Assembly: GCF_004339565.1 (NCBI RefSeq)
Contig: NZ_SMFZ01000001.1
Span: forward strand, 3,410,001 to 3,474,000
Direction: 5' to 3'
Origin: Pseudonocardia endophytica
GTDB lineage: Bacteria > Actinomycetota > Actinomycetes > Mycobacteriales > Pseudonocardiaceae
DNA: 64,000 nt
This document shows positions 43,170-51,395 of the stretch, one piece after another. Position 1 is the first letter of the stretch. Each line of letters starts with the position of its first letter. The notes under the pieces were generated by a model that saw only the letters and a list, made by a program, of their open reading frames with translations, had not been told where the DNA came from and made no database searches. Both the position numbers and the translations under genes were made by a program.

Positions 43170-44117
43170 ATGCGGTTCGACGAGAACGCCGATCTCGACA
43201 CGTCCGGTGTGGACGATCTGCGCGGTTCCGGCGGCGGAGGCGGCGGGCTCGGCGGCGGCATCGGCGGTCGCGTCGCGATGGGTGGCGGCGGGCTCGGTGT
43301 CGTCGGCATCGTCATCTACCTGCTGCTGTCCACGTTCGCGGGCGGCAATCTGGGCGGGATCGACGCGGGCGGCGGTTTCGGAGGGCTCGACGGGCTCTCG
43401 GCCGGCCAGACGGCGGACTCCGGACAGCTCGCGCAGAACTGCCGCACCGGGGCGTCGGCGAACTCGTCGACGGACTGCGAGGTCGTCGCCGTTCTGAACT
43501 CGCTGGACAGCTACTGGGCGAGCCAGTTCCGGCAGGGCCAGTTCCAGCGGCCGCGGACGAACTTCTTCGACGGCCAGGTGAGCACCAGCGGCTGTGGCGG
43601 CGCCACGTCGGCGACCGGGCCGTTCTACTGCCCGGCCGACTCCGAGATCTACATCGACCTGTCGTTCTTCCAGGAACTGACGTCCCGGTTCGGGACCCAG
43701 GGCGGGCCGTTCGCGCAGGCCTACGTGATCGCGCACGAGTACGGCCACCACATCCAGAACCTGACCGGAGCGAACCGCAGGGCGGGCAACGACACCGGCC
43801 CGACGTCGGGCTCGGTCCGCCTCGAGCTGCAGGCGGACTGCTATGCCGGCGTCTGGGCCAACCACGCGACGACGACACCCGGCTCGTCCGGCCGCCCGCT
43901 GATCACCGACATCAACGAGGCCGACATCGACGCGGCGCTGGACACCGCGTCGAAGATCGGCGACGACTACATCCAGACGAACCTGGGCAACGGACGGGTC
44001 GACGAGTCGTCGTTCTCGCACGGCAGTTCCGCGCAGCGCGAGCGCTGGTTCACCACCGGGATCCAGAGCGGCGACCCGGCCAGGTGCGACACGTTCTCCG
44101 CCCGCGACCTGGGCTGA
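43170..44117 (+). CDS. Neutral zinc metallopeptidase (YpfJ/KPN_02809 family)
   Basis: A 315-residue protein: a Gly-rich N terminus, one transmembrane helix (about residues 43-60) and an external domain. The zinc motif is AHEYGHHIQN (H189, H193), followed by SVRLELQADCYAGVW, a conserved family block with the third ligand. Cysteines (NCRTG, DCEVV, GCGG, FYCP) suggest disulfides. GGGAGG precedes the ATG. Length and layout match the family; substrates are unknown. Confidence 0.9.
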   Translation: MRFDENADLDTSGVDDLRGSGGGGGGLGGGIGGRVAMGGGGLGVVGIVIYLLLSTFAGGNLGGIDAGGGFGGLDGLSAGQTADSGQLAQNCRTGASANSSTDCEVVAVLNSLDSYWASQFRQGQFQRPRTNFFDGQVSTSGCGGATSATGPFYCPADSEIYIDLSFFQELTSRFGTQGGPFAQAYVIAHEYGHHIQNLTGANRRAGNDTGPTSGSVRLELQADCYAGVWANHATTTPGSSGRPLITDINEADIDAALDTASKIGDDYIQTNLGNGRVDESSFSHGSSAQRERWFTTGIQSGDPARCDTFSARDLG

Positions 44118-44118
44118 T

Positions 44119-44712
44119 CTACGCCGAGATCCTCGCGAGCTCGCGGTCGACGACGGCCAGCGCGGACTCCGGGGTGTGCTCGCCGAGGAGCAGGGACTCG
44201 GTCAGGCCTCTGGCAAGCAGGAACAACGTCGACGCCTCGTGCTCCGGATCGACGCCGGCTGCCAGCTCGCCCTTCTCCCGCGCGCCGACCAGCTTCTGCG
44301 TCAGGCCCTCGACGGCCATGCGGTTGCTCGCCCGGTAGCTCTCGCGCATCTCCGGGTCGCCGACGGCGCGGACCAGGAACGCCGACCCGACCAGGGCGTC
44401 CGTCCGTCCTTCGTCGTCCAGCGGCAGGATCCCGACGAGCATCGCCCGGACCAGCGTGAGCGGTGACGCCCGGTCCGCTTCTGCCAGGTACGTGCCGATC
44501 CGCTCGTCGACGCGGAGGTACAGCAGCGTCGCGGTGAACGCCAACAGCTCGTCGCGCGAGGCGAAGTAGTGCTGGACCCGGCCCTTGGACACGCCCGCCT
44601 CGTCGGCGACGCGACTCAGGCTGACCGCTTCCAGCCCCTCACGTGCGGCGATCCGCCACAGCGCCTCGGCGATCTCACCCCGCCGCTGGCCGTGGTCGAC
44701 CACTCTCGGCAT
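44119..44712 (-). CDS. TetR/AcrR family transcriptional regulator
   Basis: A 197-residue regulator with the helix-turn-helix SLSRVADEAGVSKGRVQHYF followed by ASRDELLAF. The C-terminal domain resembles BetI-like TetR proteins (LARGLTESLLLGEHTP). The ATG at 44712 is preferred to the GTG 6 nt upstream. It is divergent from an alpha/beta-hydrolase gene, with two TCCGATCG operator-like palindromes between them. Confidence 0.92.
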   Translation of the reverse strand: MPRVVDHGQRRGEIAEALWRIAAREGLEAVSLSRVADEAGVSKGRVQHYFASRDELLAFTATLLYLRVDERIGTYLAEADRASPLTLVRAMLVGILPLDDEGRTDALVGSAFLVRAVGDPEMRESYRASNRMAVEGLTQKLVGAREKGELAAGVDPEHEASTLFLLARGLTESLLLGEHTPESALAVVDRELARISA

Positions 44713-44716
44713 TTTC

Positions 44717-44760
44717 ACAGTCCGATCGGATTGTAAAGCTGATACAGTCCGATCGTATCG
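44717..44760. promoter_or_regulatory. Two operator palindromes between divergent tetR and hydrolase genes
   Basis: ACAGTCCGATCGGATTGT (44717-44734) is an almost perfect palindrome. A second related site, ACAGTCCGATCGTATCG (44744-44760), overlaps the probable -10 of the hydrolase promoter (TTGTAA at 44731-44736 as -35). The TetR product likely represses both genes from these sites. Confidence 0.65.
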
Positions 44761-44777
44761 ACAACGGGAGAGGCGAC

Positions 44778-45674
44778 ATGCGGGTCGGACACTTCACCAG
44801 TCACGCCGGACGAAGCGAGTTCCAGCGCCGCTACGCGGAGGCGATGGCGCTGTCCCCGGAACCGGACGTGCTCACGGACGTGAACACACCGTTCGGGACG
44901 GTGCGGACGTTCCGGTTCGGGCCGCCGTCGGACGCCCCGTTCGTGGTCGTGCCGGGGATGGGGGCACCGGCGTCGCTGTGGACGGCGACCATCGCCGGGC
45001 TGGCCGCGCACCGCACCGTGTACGCGCTCGACACGCTCGGCGGGGCGGGCGCCAGCATGCAACGGGTCCCGATCCGGACGACCGCGGACCAGGTTCACTG
45101 GCTGCGGGCGTTCCTCGATGCGGGCGACCTGCCGTCGGTCCACCTCGTCGGATCGTCGCTGGGCGCCTGGCACGCGCTGTTGCTCGCCGCGCGGGCGCCG
45201 GCGGGGGTCGCGTCGCTGGCCATGGTGGAGCCGACGCACACGCTGACGCGGATGCCGCCGTCCGTGGTGTTCGCATCGTGGGGTGCGACGGCGTCCGGGC
45301 CGGAGTGGTTGCGGCGCAGGTTCCTGACGCTGACGGGCGGACAGCCGGGAGCCGACGACCCGATCAGCCGGGTCGTGGCGACCGGGATGCGGACGTTCTC
45401 CCCGGCGCTCCCGGCGCCGTCCTACCCGAGCGACGACGATCTCCGCGCCGTGCGCGTGCCGACGCTCGTCCTGCTGGGCGGTCGCAGCACGGTGCACGAC
45501 GCGTCGAGGGCGCGTGCCCGCGCCGAGCGTCTGCTCCCGGACGTCCGCGTCGAGGTGTGGCCGGACGCGACGCACGCCCTGCCCTTCACGCACACCGGAG
45601 CGGTGGTCGAGCAGCTGGTCGCGCACGCCGACGCCGTCGATGCGGCACGGACGTCGGACCTGTCGGCCGGCTGA
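44778..45674 (+). CDS. Alpha/beta-hydrolase
   Basis: A 298-residue hydrolase. The oxyanion region is VVVPGMGAPASLW, the nucleophile motif is VGSSLGAWHAL, the acid is in VPTLVLLGGRSTVHDAS and the His in DATHALPFT. GGGAGAGG precedes the ATG. Substrate unknown. Divergent from a TetR gene with paired operators, so probably induced by its substrate or a related compound. Confidence 0.9.
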   Translation: MRVGHFTSHAGRSEFQRRYAEAMALSPEPDVLTDVNTPFGTVRTFRFGPPSDAPFVVVPGMGAPASLWTATIAGLAAHRTVYALDTLGGAGASMQRVPIRTTADQVHWLRAFLDAGDLPSVHLVGSSLGAWHALLLAARAPAGVASLAMVEPTHTLTRMPPSVVFASWGATASGPEWLRRRFLTLTGGQPGADDPISRVVATGMRTFSPALPAPSYPSDDDLRAVRVPTLVLLGGRSTVHDASRARARAERLLPDVRVEVWPDATHALPFTHTGAVVEQLVAHADAVDAARTSDLSAG

Positions 45675-45735
45675 TCGACGGTTGCGTCCTGATCGTGGCG
45701 GGATATGGCACCGATCGGGACCCGATCGTCGATCA
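45672..45735. repeat. ~64-bp palindromic unit with TGATC...GATCA ends
   Basis: Starts TGATCGACGGTTGCG at the hydrolase stop codon and ends CCGATCGTCGATCA; the two ends pair as a hairpin. It belongs to the same loose family as the units at 30681-30904 and 56714-56777. It probably also acts as a transcription terminator. The remaining gap to 45798 shows no gene. Confidence 0.6.
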
Positions 45736-45798
45736 TGAGCTGGGAGGCCCATCGCGGTCCCGGTCGGGCGGGTCCCGTCGCGACGTCGATCGGGCCGC

Positions 45799-46479
45799 TC
45801 AGGCGGGTGGGTCGGCCGCCAGGAGCCCGGCGAGTTCCGGGGTGTAGCCGGTCACGTCGAGCTCCCACTCCGGTCGCACGAAGTCCTCGGGCCGCAGGAG
45901 AAGGCGGCGCACGGTCACGGGCTCGCCGCGAGGTGCGACGAGTGCCGTCCCGTCGTCGGAATACCCGAGGCGACGCGACACACGGGCCGACGCGCCGTCG
46001 TCGCCGAGGTGGGCGGAACGCGCCGTGACCGCACCGAGCACGTCGAACGCGAACGTCAGCACGGCCGCGCGCATCTCGGTGCCGAGCCCGCGGCCCTGGT
46101 ACTCCCGGCCCAGGTAGGAGCCCGTCTCGACCTCGCGCAGGACCCCGAAGCGCTCGGCGGTCATCGACTGCACGCCGGCCACGCACCCGTCGAACCACAC
46201 GAGGAAGTGCAGTGACCAGAGCTCCGGAGAGACCACCGCCCGCTGGGACCAGAAATGCTGGAGCATGCCGCGGCCGACGTAGCGCGGGTCGGCGTCGCTC
46301 CAGGCGACCTGGAACGGCATCGCCTCGGCCGGGTGGACGCCGCGGTGGACGAGCCGGACGAGCTCGAGCAGGCCCGCATCGTCGTCGGGGAGCAGCGACA
46401 GACGCGGCGTGCGCAGCGACAGTCCCCACTGCGGCCACGGGTCGGGGACCGGGTCGATCGGGGCCGGGTGCCACGTCAT
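45799..46479 (-). CDS. GNAT family N-acetyltransferase (RimJ/RimL type)
   Basis: A 226-residue acetyltransferase. LRTPRLSLLPDDDAGL is the usual RimJ-like start, GSYLGREYQGRGLGTEMRAA is the acetyl-CoA site and ARVSRRLGYSDDGT the C-terminal motif. It may acetylate protein N termini, amino acids or a drug; the substrate is unknown. It is divergent from the quinone oxidoreductase with a 56-bp shared promoter. Confidence 0.9.
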   Translation of the reverse strand: MTWHPAPIDPVPDPWPQWGLSLRTPRLSLLPDDDAGLLELVRLVHRGVHPAEAMPFQVAWSDADPRYVGRGMLQHFWSQRAVVSPELWSLHFLVWFDGCVAGVQSMTAERFGVLREVETGSYLGREYQGRGLGTEMRAAVLTFAFDVLGAVTARSAHLGDDGASARVSRRLGYSDDGTALVAPRGEPVTVRRLLLRPEDFVRPEWELDVTGYTPELAGLLAADPPA

Positions 46480-46535
46480 GCCCGACGAGGCTGCCGGATC
46501 GCCGTGGGGGACGGCGACCCAATACCGTCGCGGCC

Positions 46536-47561
46536 ATGTACGCGATCACGCTGTCCGAGTTCGGCGGTCCGGAGAACATGAGCTGGGCCGAGGTCGACGA
46601 TCCGCAGCCGGGGCCGGGCGAGGTCGCGATCGACGTCGTCGCATCCGCCGTGAACCGCGCCGATCTGCTCCAGCGGCAGGGGAACTACCCGGTCCCGCCC
46701 GGCGCGTCGGAGATCCTGGGCCTGGAGTGCTCGGGGCGGATCAGCGCGCTCGGTGACGGCGTCGCCGAGCGGAGCGCAGGCGCCATCGGACAGAGTGACG
46801 GCTGGTCGGTCGGCGATCCGGTGTGCGCGCTGCTGGCGGGCGGTGGGTACGCGCAGAAGGTCGTGGTGCCCGCCGTGCAGGTACTGCCGGTGCCGGACGG
46901 CGTCTCGCTGGAGGACGCGGGCGGGCTGCCCGAGGTGGCGTGCACGGTCTGGTCGAACGTGTTCCAGGTCGGCGGGCTGCGCGAGGGGCAGACGTTCCTG
47001 GTCCAGGGCGGGTCCAGCGGCATCGGCACGCACGCGATCCAGGTCGCCAAGGCGCGGGGTGCACGCGTCGCCGCCACGGCCGGGAACCCGGACCGTCTGC
47101 AGACCTGCCGTGACCTGGGCGCCGACATCGCGATCGACTACCACGACGACGTCGCCGACGAGCTGGGGAAGGCCACCGAGGGCCACGGTGCCGACGTCAT
47201 CCTCGACAACATGGGGGCGAAGGGCCTGGACAACAACCTGTCCGCGCTCGCGTCCGACGGCCGCCTGATGATCATCGGCATGCAGGGCGGCGTGAAGGGC
47301 GAGTTCAACATCGGCAAGCTGCTCGGCAAGCGCGGCGGAGTGTTCGCGATGGGCCTGCGTGGACGGCCGGTCGAGGGGCCGGGCTCGAAGGCCGAGGTCG
47401 TCTCCGGCGTGCGCGAGAACGTGTGGCCGCTGGTCTCGTCCGGGAAGGTCCGGCCGGTCGTGTTCGACCGGTTCTCGATGGCCGACGCGGCCGATGCGCA
47501 CCGGCGTCTCGACGAGGGCGGCGTCGTCGGCAAGCTGCTGCTCCTCAACCCCGACGCCTGA
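46536..47561 (+). CDS. NAD(P)H:quinone oxidoreductase, zinc-independent MDR family (PIG3-like)
   Basis: A 341-residue medium-chain reductase. The start MYAITLSEFGGPENMSWAEV, the NRADLLQRQGNYPVPPGAS segment and the NADPH site VQGGSSGIGTHAIQ followed by AKARGARVAAT match the PIG3/quinone reductase subfamily; no catalytic zinc ligands are seen. TACCGT (46523-46528) lies 7 nt before the ATG. It is followed 14 bp later by bpa, so the two are probably co-transcribed. Confidence 0.93.
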   Translation: MYAITLSEFGGPENMSWAEVDDPQPGPGEVAIDVVASAVNRADLLQRQGNYPVPPGASEILGLECSGRISALGDGVAERSAGAIGQSDGWSVGDPVCALLAGGGYAQKVVVPAVQVLPVPDGVSLEDAGGLPEVACTVWSNVFQVGGLREGQTFLVQGGSSGIGTHAIQVAKARGARVAATAGNPDRLQTCRDLGADIAIDYHDDVADELGKATEGHGADVILDNMGAKGLDNNLSALASDGRLMIIGMQGGVKGEFNIGKLLGKRGGVFAMGLRGRPVEGPGSKAEVVSGVRENVWPLVSSGKVRPVVFDRFSMADAADAHRRLDEGGVVGKLLLLNPDA

Positions 47562-47575
47562 GGAAGAATGGACCC

Positions 47576-48115
47576 ATGAGCGAGGAGCAGGGCAGCGAGG
47601 ACCAGGTCATGGTCGTCGGAGCGGACGGTCGCCCGGTCGGCATGGCCAAGGTGCCGTCCGGCGAGGACGGCGAGGACCAAGGGCCGGCCAGCATGGTCGA
47701 GCAGCCGGCCAAGGTCATGCGGATCGGCACCATGATCAAGCAGCTGCTGGAGGAGGTCCGGGCCGCGCCGCTGGACGAGGCGTCCCGCGAGCGGCTCAAG
47801 GAGATCCACGAGAACTCCATCAAGGAGCTGGAGGACGGTCTGGCGCCGGAGCTGCGCGAGGAGCTGGAGCGCCTGTCCCTTCCGTTCACCGCGGACAGCA
47901 CGCCGTCCGAGGGTGAGCTGCGGATCGCGCAGGCCCAGCTCGTCGGCTGGCTGGAGGGGCTGTTCCACGGGATCCAGACGGCGCTGTTCGCGCAGCAGAT
48001 GGCCGCGCGCGCCCAGCTCGAACAGATGCGCAAGGGCCTGCCGCCGGGCATGGCCGGACAGATGGAGCAGGGCATGCCGGAGGGCATGGGGCGCGGGACC
48101 GGTCAGTACCTCTGA
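47576..48115 (+). CDS. bpa: Bacterial proteasome activator (Bpa/PafE)
   Basis: A 179-residue protein. The central helical bundle (MRIGTMIKQLLEEVRAAPLD to AQLEQMRKGLPPGMAG) and the C-terminal GQYL match mycobacterial Bpa (Rv3780). It forms a dodecameric ring that docks on the 20S proteasome through its C-terminal tail and opens the gate for ATP-independent protein degradation. The core proteasome genes are not in this window. GAGGAAG lies upstream of the ATG. In Mycobacterium tuberculosis this gene also neighbours the galactan exporter genes, as here. Confidence 0.94.
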   Translation: MSEEQGSEDQVMVVGADGRPVGMAKVPSGEDGEDQGPASMVEQPAKVMRIGTMIKQLLEEVRAAPLDEASRERLKEIHENSIKELEDGLAPELREELERLSLPFTADSTPSEGELRIAQAQLVGWLEGLFHGIQTALFAQQMAARAQLEQMRKGLPPGMAGQMEQGMPEGMGRGTGQYL

Positions 48116-48175
48116 CCGAGCGCCACACCCTCCTCCCTCGTCGGTCCGCGAACACGCCGTGAGTACCCTCGTCGG

Positions 48176-49039
48176 GTGGCCGTGACCGTGAGCGAGACGG
48201 GTGACACCGTGTCCCCGTCCCAGGTGTCCGGCCCGCGCAGCTGGCGACGGGCCTTCGCCGACATCGCGCAGGGCTGGCGTCAACGCTCCCTGTGGGGCTA
48301 CCTGGGCTGGCAGGACATCAAGCAGCGCTACCGGCGGTCCGTGCTCGGCCCGCTGTGGATCTCCATCAGCATGGGCGTGATCGCGCTCGGGCTGGGGATC
48401 CTCTACTCGGCGTTGTTCCATGTGCCGCTGGCCCAGTTCCTGCCGCACGTCGCCGTCGGGCTGCTGATCTGGAACTTCGTGTCCGGCTGCATCCTCGAGG
48501 GCAGCGAGGTCTTCATCGCGAACGAGGGACTGATCAAGTTCCTGCCCGCGCCGTTGACCCTGCACGTCTACCGCCTGGTGTGGCGGCAGACGCTGTTCTT
48601 CCTGCACAACCTCGTCGTGTGGGCCGTTCTGATGATCGTGTTCCCGCGGCCGTTGGGCTGGGAGATCCTGCTTGCGGTCCCGGCGTTCGCCCTGTTGATG
48701 ATCAACGGCGGGTGGGTCGCGATCCTGTCCGGCATCCTCGCGACGCGATTCCGGGACATCCCGCCGATCATCGCCAGCGTCACGCAGCTGGTCTTCTACC
48801 TGACGCCGATCGTGTGGCAGGTCGATATGCTGTCGAACAACGAGGCCGCGCAGGAGCGGGCGCACCTGGTCGAGCTGAACCCGGTGTTCCACTTCGTCGA
48901 GATCGTCCGCCAACCGCTGATCGGGGACCCGATCGTCGGGCGCTACTGGATCGTCGTCGGCGCGATCACGGTGGTCGGCTGGGCCGTCGCGCTCGTCTGC
49001 CTGCGCAACTACCGCTCCCGCGTCGCCTACTGGGTGTGA
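48176..49039 (+). CDS. rfbD: Galactan/polysaccharide ABC exporter permease (RfbD/Wzm type)
   Basis: A 287-residue ABC-2 permease with six helices. The segment YRRSVLGPLWISISMGVIAL is the family hallmark, with VELNPVFHFVEIVRQPLIGD near the end. In mycobacteria the homologous Rv3783 with RfbE exports lipid-linked galactan. The GTG at 48176 follows TACCCT (48164-48169) by 6 nt. It is the first gene of a three-gene set with the ATPase and galactosyltransferase. Confidence 0.92.
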   Translation: MAVTVSETGDTVSPSQVSGPRSWRRAFADIAQGWRQRSLWGYLGWQDIKQRYRRSVLGPLWISISMGVIALGLGILYSALFHVPLAQFLPHVAVGLLIWNFVSGCILEGSEVFIANEGLIKFLPAPLTLHVYRLVWRQTLFFLHNLVVWAVLMIVFPRPLGWEILLAVPAFALLMINGGWVAILSGILATRFRDIPPIIASVTQLVFYLTPIVWQVDMLSNNEAAQERAHLVELNPVFHFVEIVRQPLIGDPIVGRYWIVVGAITVVGWAVALVCLRNYRSRVAYWV

Positions 49040-49043
49040 CAAC

Positions 49044-49808
49044 GTGACCGATCCCGCCATCCGGCTCAACGACGCCTGCGTCGACTTCCCGATCTTCGAC
49101 GCGAAGACCCGCTCGTTGAAGAAATCCGTGCTCGGCCGCGCCGGTGGCCGCATCGGCACGGAGTCCAAGGTGCCGATCATCGAGGCGCTGCGCGACATCA
49201 CGCTGTCCCTGAACCGGGGCGACCGCGTCGCACTCGTCGGCCACAACGGCGCCGGCAAGTCCACGCTGCTGCGACTGATGGCCGGCATCTACGAGCCGAC
49301 GCGCGGCAAGGCCGCCGTGCGCGGCAAGGTCGCCCCGATCTTCGACCTCGCCGTCGGGATGGACCCGGAGATCTCCGGGATGGAGAACATCATCATCCGC
49401 GGCCTGTTCCTGGGCATGACCAAGAAGCAGATGGAAGCCCGGATCGACGACATCGCCGAGTTCACCGAGCTCGGCGACTACCTCGAGATGCCGCTGCGGG
49501 CGTACTCGACGGGCATGCGGGTGCGGCTCGCGCTCGGTGTCGTGACCAGCATCGACCCGGAGATCCTTCTGCTCGACGAGGGCATCGGCGCCGTCGACGC
49601 CGAGTTCCTGGCCAAGGCCCGTGGGCGGCTCAACGAGCTCGTCTCGCGCTCCGGGATCCTCGTGTTCGCCTCGCACTCCGACGAGTTCCTGGCCGACCTC
49701 TGCGACACCGCGCTCTGGATGGAGCACGGCCAGATCCGGGAGTTCGGGCCGCTGCACGACGTGCTGGACGGGTACAAGGGCCGCCGCGACACGGGCGGAG
49801 CGGCGTGA
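49044..49808 (+). CDS. rfbE: Galactan/polysaccharide ABC exporter ATPase (RfbE/Wzt type)
   Basis: A 254-residue ATPase. Walker A is GHNGAGKST, the signature motif YSTGMRVRLAL and Walker B ILLLDEGIGAVD, all as in Wzt/RfbE. It powers export by the preceding permease; there is no C-terminal carbohydrate-binding domain, as in the mycobacterial homologue Rv3781. The start GTG lies 4 nt after the permease stop. The stop overlaps the glfT1 start by 4 nt. Confidence 0.93.
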   Translation: MTDPAIRLNDACVDFPIFDAKTRSLKKSVLGRAGGRIGTESKVPIIEALRDITLSLNRGDRVALVGHNGAGKSTLLRLMAGIYEPTRGKAAVRGKVAPIFDLAVGMDPEISGMENIIIRGLFLGMTKKQMEARIDDIAEFTELGDYLEMPLRAYSTGMRVRLALGVVTSIDPEILLLDEGIGAVDAEFLAKARGRLNELVSRSGILVFASHSDEFLADLCDTALWMEHGQIREFGPLHDVLDGYKGRRDTGGAA

Positions 49809-50719
49809 CTCCTCTCCCCCCGGGCTCCGTCGTCGGGGTGATCGTCACGCGGCACCGTGCCGACCTGCTGGTCGACTCGCTGACCGCGATGGCGAAGCAG
49901 ACGCACCCGATCGCGCACCTCGTCGTCGTCGACAACGGGCCGGACCAGCCCGCACGCGACGCGGTCGAGGCCTGTGACCTGCCGACCACGTGGCTGCCGT
50001 CGTGGCACAACCTCGGCGGCGCGGGCGGTTTCGCGCTGGGCATGCTGCACGCGCTGGCACTCGGTGCGGACTGGGTGTTCCTCGGCGACGACGACGGGCA
50101 CGCCGGTGACGAGACCGCGCTCGCGACGCTCATGGATCTGGCCGTCCGCCGCGACCTCGCGGCCGTCTCCCCGGTGGTGGCGGACAAGTCGGACCCGGAC
50201 CGGTTGGCGTTCCCGCTGCGCCGTGGACTGACCTGGCACCGGACCCGGACCGCGCTCCTCGCGGGCGACGGTGACCCGGAGCTCCTGCCCGGGATCGCGT
50301 CGTTCTTCAACGGGGCGCTGTTCCGTGCGTCCACGTTGGACGTGATCGGCGTGCCGGACCTGCGCCTGTTCGTCCGCGGCGACGAGGTGGAGATCCACCG
50401 TCGGATGGTGCGCTCAGGCCTGCCGTTCGGAACCGCCCTGCGGGCCACCTACCTGCACCCCTACGGATCCGACGAGTTCAAGCCCATGCTCGGCGGGCGC
50501 CTGCACGCGCAGGACCCGGGCGACTCGGTGAAGCGGTACTACACCTACCGCAACCGCGGGTACCTGATGTCCCAACCGGGTATGCGCAGGATCGGGCTGC
50601 TGGAGATCCCCAGGTTCGCCTGGTACTTCCTGGTGACGCGACGGGACCCCCGAGCCTTCCGCGACTGGCTGAGACTCCTGAACCAGGGCCGAGCAGAACG
50701 CTTCCACCGGGCCCCGTAG
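49805..50719 (+). CDS. glfT1: Galactofuranosyltransferase GlfT1-like glycosyltransferase
   Basis: A 304-residue GT2-family enzyme. The nucleotide-sugar DDD motif is LGDDDGH, with VVVDNGPDQPARD at the N terminus and GGAGGFALGMLHAL after it. FFNGALFRASTLDVIGVPDL and the ending YYTYRNRGYLMSQPG fit GlfT1 (Rv3782), which adds the first galactofuranose residues of arabinogalactan to the lipid linker. The GTG start overlaps the ATPase stop (GTGA). The repeat region begins immediately after its stop codon. Confidence 0.92.
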   Translation: MTPLPPGSVVGVIVTRHRADLLVDSLTAMAKQTHPIAHLVVVDNGPDQPARDAVEACDLPTTWLPSWHNLGGAGGFALGMLHALALGADWVFLGDDDGHAGDETALATLMDLAVRRDLAAVSPVVADKSDPDRLAFPLRRGLTWHRTRTALLAGDGDPELLPGIASFFNGALFRASTLDVIGVPDLRLFVRGDEVEIHRRMVRSGLPFGTALRATYLHPYGSDEFKPMLGGRLHAQDPGDSVKRYYTYRNRGYLMSQPGMRRIGLLEIPRFAWYFLVTRRDPRAFRDWLRLLNQGRAERFHRAP

Positions 50720-51300
50720 CTCGGGTCGCCGCACACCTCCGCCGCATGCCGCACCCCGTGGCCCGGCGCCGCACCCCGCTGCCCGCTGCCTGTCCCCCGC
50801 TGCCCGCTGCCACACCCCACCGCCGCTGCCGCACCCCTGGCCCCGCGCCGCACCCCGTAGCCCCGCGCCGCACCCCACCGCCCGCTGCCGCACCCCGTCA
50901 CTTGGTGCCGCACCCCGCGTCGGCGTGCCGCACCGGTTGCAGCGGGTGCGACACGCCGGGCGGGGGTGCGGCACGTGGTCAGCCGAGTCGCTTCCGGAGC
51001 CGGGCGACCATCTCGCCGCTGCAGCACCCCGTCGCCCACTGCCGCACCCCGCCAATCGGCGCCGCACCCCGCGTCGGCGTGCCGCACCGGTTGCAGCGGG
51101 TGCGACACGCCGGGCGGGGGTGCGGCACGTGGTCAGCCGAGTCACTTCCGGAGCCGGGCGACCACCTCGCCGCTGCCGCATCCGGTCGGCCGCTGCCGCA
51201 CCCCGCCAATCGGCGCCGCATCCCGCCAATCGGCGCCGCACCCCGCGTCGGCGTGTCGCACCGGTTGCGACGGATGCGGCACGCCGGGAAGGGGTGCGAC
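50720..51300. repeat. Left repeat array (inverted orientation) flanking the AbiEi/DUF559 gene
   Basis: First come degenerate ~20-nt units of the form GCCGCACCCCG (50720-50907). Then follow two near-identical units (50908-51026 and 51060-51180), each holding the palindrome GGCGTGCCGCACC/GGTGCGACACGCC and an inverted copy of the last ~15 codons of the following gene (GTGGTCAGCCGAGTC...). A third copy (51237-51300) has only the palindrome. A 20-mer CCCCGCCAATCGGCGCCGCA recurs between them at ~51044, 51201 and 51221. The unit period is 153 bp. No coding sequence is likely. Confidence 0.88.
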
Positions 51301-51395
51301 AGCTCCGTCCACAACCCGATCCGGCTGTCCACAGTTCGGCGGAAAGCGGGTCCGCCCACCGGTCGGCGAGAGACCGTAGGAGCGTGGAACCTCTA

